This document shows positions 61,348-64,000 of a DNA stretch of 64,000 nt, piece by piece. The first letter of the stretch is position 1; every line of letters starts with the position of its first letter. The translations under genes were made by a program, and so were the position numbers. The notes under the pieces are model-generated. The model searched no databases. It worked only from the letters and a program-made list of their open reading frames with translations, and was not told the origin of the DNA. Origin of the DNA: Lingula anatina (Eukaryota; Brachiopoda; Lingulata; Lingulida; Lingulidae); NCBI RefSeq assembly GCF_001039355.2, contig NW_019774992.1:144918-208917 (forward strand). Direction: 5' to 3'.

Positions 61348-61794
61348 TTATAAATGTTTCTCCAGCTCCTCCTTGATGGAATCCATGAAAGCCTCGGTGT
61401 TCTGGTACTGGTTTGGCTTCACGCTGGAAGACGAGAAAATCACACATCAAACACAATGAATAGTGAAGAGTCGACTATATTTCACACAATAATAGTGGGC
61501 CAGTTCACAATTCAAGTTGAGGAATATTTGTGTTAATTGTGGAATAAAGTTAAGGAATATTCTGGGCGAGGCCTTTAATAAAACACAGGCTTCTATACAA
61601 GCAGGTACTAGATTTTTTTTCCTTAAAGCATTCCCAAACCTGAAATGCACCAATCTGGCAAAATGTTCTGCACTTCTATTTAGATTTAAACGTAGGGTGG
61701 TATTTATTATCAAAGCAAGGATAACTATTATATGAAATACAGAATCTTTTAATGCTTTTCTCCAACATTTGATAAAGGTTCTAGTTTTCCCACA

Positions 61795-61835
<41 letters not shown>

Positions 61836-63497
61836 ACAGTTTCTTACTTCTTCAGCCCATAAATACAGCCTGCCAAGTCCTTGGTCATCTTTCCTGACTC
61901 TATTGTGCTGATACAGGCCTTCTCCAGAGCTTGACAGAACCTGTAATTACATAGGATGGTTTTAAAATATTTTATATTTCTAAAAAAATTGGTCATCTTT
62001 CCTGACTCTATTGTGCTGATACAGGCCTTCTCCAGAGCTTGACAGAACCTACAATTACAGAGGTGAGAGGATGGTTTTAAAATGTTATTTTATTAAAAAT
62101 ACCTGAATTGTTTGGTATAGCATTAAGGCTCTGCCAAACCTTGCATAAAGAGGTATATATAAACATGATAAAAACTTGAAACCTTGAAAATTTTGCTGGA
62201 AGACGGTTATCAAAAAATGTTACTTTTCTTTTCTAAGAAAATTCCATCAAACTTGAAAATGAGCTTCTGTATAACTTTGAAAAGTTTGTAATCTATTAAG
62301 CTAATATGGCCATGTTGGTTTCATGCATTTTAAAATATTAATTTTTAAGTGATGAAAATTTCAAAATTTCACCATATTGTATGTGACACTGATCATATGC
62401 AAAACTGTGAGCATATGAAATCACCCTATCAAACGTCTTAAAATGAAGATATAAACAGCATATGAAATTGTTTTTATAAACAAACACAAGGGATTTATGT
62501 CCCTCTGGCTATGTGTTTGCCTACTTAGTCAAGATGTTTATGACACAAGCAAACAAATCCGATGTTTTTGTGTTTGGGAATTTTTTCTCATCAGTTAGTA
62601 AGAGCTATACGCTTCATGCGACAGGGCCTTTAGGAGAAAACCACCATCCTCCTAATTCATAAATCTTAAAGCATGTCAAAATGACTTCAACTTTCATTGT
62701 TGATGTAAGGTCAGTTTATATTCTTAAGTGTCCAGGAAATTATAAAGTGTGGAAAAAAAAAATTAAGAAAGACTTACTTTTCCAGAGCGGGGTTGTTGTC
62801 CAGCTTAGCGCGGTGTTCCAAACCTCGCGTCCATGCAAAGATACTGGCAACAGGGTTGGTGCTGGTCGCATTGCCCTGCAAGGTCAAAGATCACACTGAC
62901 CAGAACTGTTCTTCAAAAATATTAAATGACAAACAAAACAAGAGAAGGGAATGAAGTTAAAAGAAGTCAGTGAGTATCCTGATACCACTGCAACGTATTC
63001 CAGTTTTTCATTTCAAGAATGATGCACTTTTTACTGGAAGATACCATGAAGTACCTCATTTTTCACAATTATACAACTGTTACAGTTAGTGTCAGATATC
63101 ACAATGTTGCATGCATGTAGTCAATATGCATGTAGTCAATATGCACGTAGTCAATATGCATGTAGTCAATTCCCTATCTGTAGATGTATGGTCATGTCTT
63201 TGTATTCTATCTTTGCCAAATACATTGATATGAACAGACAAAAATATACAAACAGCCACATTAGATCACATAAAATGTTTCGAATAAAAGTTCAAAATTT
63301 TTTAATCTGCTTCTAAACAATTCTTGCATCTATATTTCCACACAGGATCTCCATCTACCCAGCCAGGGTCAGGAGTGTGTTTACCTTCTGGTGCTCTCTG
63401 TAGTGCCTGGTGACAGTACCGTGAGCAGCCTCTGCCTCGATGGTCTTGCCGTCTGGGCACATGAGGACACTGGTCATCAGACCAAGAGAGCCATAAC
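61348..63497 (-). CDS. IDH2: NADP-dependent isocitrate dehydrogenase, C-terminal four exons (IDH2-like)
   Basis: Four minus-strand exons, 63385-63497, 62778-62875, 61848-61940 and 61348-61423, with GT-AG borders and matching phases, encode the last 126 or so residues. The upstream exons lie beyond the right edge. The first exon reads [20 protein letters not shown], then [18 protein letters not shown], the core of eukaryotic NADP-IDH including the NADP-binding HGTVTRH. Next come [20 protein letters not shown], then [32 protein letters not shown] and LEKxC...[12 protein letters not shown] favour the mitochondrial IDH2 form over cytosolic IDH1, but the N-terminal targeting sequence is not visible. 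The enzyme converts isocitrate and NADP+ to 2-oxoglutarate, CO2 and NADPH. The third exon has a partial tandem copy upstream. Confidence 0.93.
61797..61834. repeat. (AG)n microsatellite
   Basis: About 18 AG units, 13 bases past the donor of IDH2 exon 61848-61940. Confidence 0.95.
61881..62095 (-). repeat. 108-bp tandem duplication containing the 5' part of an IDH2 exon
   Basis: The segment from TTGGTCATC through the exon start, its acceptor and the following AGGATGGTTTTAAAAT is repeated with an offset of 108 bp (61881 and 61989). The extra copy has an acceptor (AATTGTAG) and 60 bases of exon, but no donor. Confidence 0.85.
63111..63172. repeat. 15-bp tandem repeat (TGTAGTCAATATGCA)
   Basis: Four units, one with a C for T change, in an IDH2 intron. 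Confidence 0.9.
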
Positions 63498-64000
63498 CTG
63501 GAACACAGACAATATGGCTCATTACCAACTCTGTTAGCTCTAACACTCGCCAATTTAGCCAAATACTAAAACTGAGTTAAGTTGGCTAAACAAAAAAGGG
63601 TTGATTTGACTCTTTTCAGTCAAATATGTTCATTTCAAGAAAAAAAGTGATGAAAAAGTAATGATTTGACTAAAAGAAAAAAATTGCCAGCGCTACCCCA
63701 ACAACTCCTGACATGGAATGAATGGTCAAATAGTAGGTGTTGTAAGACATTTCTTACATCTAATCCCAGAATAGCTCATTACCAACCCCTCCCTTGTAAT
63801 GATCAAATAGTTTTCATTTTCTAATGGAGAGGATCAAAAATCACTGGAAACAAAACCCCAAGCTTTTCCTAGATCATAACCAGTTTGTAAACAAAACTTC
63901 CATAGACAATATAGCTTGTTTCTGACTATTGGCATGGAATGAATTGTCAAATAGTTATTTTCTCAGAAAGGCCTACAAACAGTTTTCCCATTATTGAAAC
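63498..64000. other. IDH2 intron to the right edge
   Basis: AT-rich, with no exon recognised in the last 500 bases. Confidence 0.5.

Noticed and set aside
63111-63172. CRISPR-like array
   Set aside because: A 15-bp unit without spacers in a eukaryotic intron; a simple minisatellite.

Overview
The window looks like about 64 kb of an AT-rich, intron-rich invertebrate nuclear genome. The genes are compact metazoan genes with GT-AG introns. Simple repeats, MITEs, tRNA-like SINE units and decayed retroelements fill the space between them. A RING/B-box protein with NHL remnants, a heterozygous-looking duplication and the repeat mix suggest a marine lophotrochozoan such as a mollusc or brachiopod. 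That is an inference; no marker gene in the window fixes the clade. Four isolated N characters (10288, 13250, 23056, 30363) look like collapsed assembly gaps.

Layout. At 1-737 (minus) an open frame runs off the left edge and looks like a retroelement gag. At 2034-3266 (plus) a single-exon RING/B-box/coiled-coil gene ends in a proline-rich minisatellite, followed by broken NHL-repeat coding sequence. The stretch 4-18 kb is repeat-dominated. It holds three copies of a unit with tRNA-like promoter boxes, a second tRNA-like SINE, a dead non-LTR retrotransposon and an internally deleted BEL/Pao LTR element. It also carries one orphan exon of the mismatch-repair gene MLH1.

At 17.8-27.0 kb TTC32 (minus, three exons) and cathepsin B (plus, eight coding exons plus a 5' UTR exon) share a short head-to-head promoter. 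Cathepsin B has a second, intact 145-nt copy of the exon that encodes the occluding loop. The two copies look mutually exclusive.

From 27.2 to 58.8 kb a long minus-strand gene encodes a doublecortin-domain protein of the DCDC2 type. It carries two DCX domains and then a long acidic tail with at least four IQ motifs, on exons that are almost all phase 0-0. The unit would be a microtubule/axoneme-binding head joined to a predicted calmodulin-binding tail. Its upstream region has a good RFX X-box and a CRE, as expected for a ciliary gene. Its 3' UTR block appears twice in tandem (27.2-30.4 and 30.4-33.6 kb) with an N at the junction, most simply two haplotypes left in one scaffold. From 61.3 kb to the right edge (minus) lie the last four exons of an NADP-dependent isocitrate dehydrogenase of the IDH2 type.

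Three genes (cathepsin B, the DCDC2-like gene, IDH2) each have a tandem duplication of an exon or of an exon's 5' end plus its splice acceptor. All protein-family calls rest on reading translated motifs by eye and on memory of the families. No database search was run.
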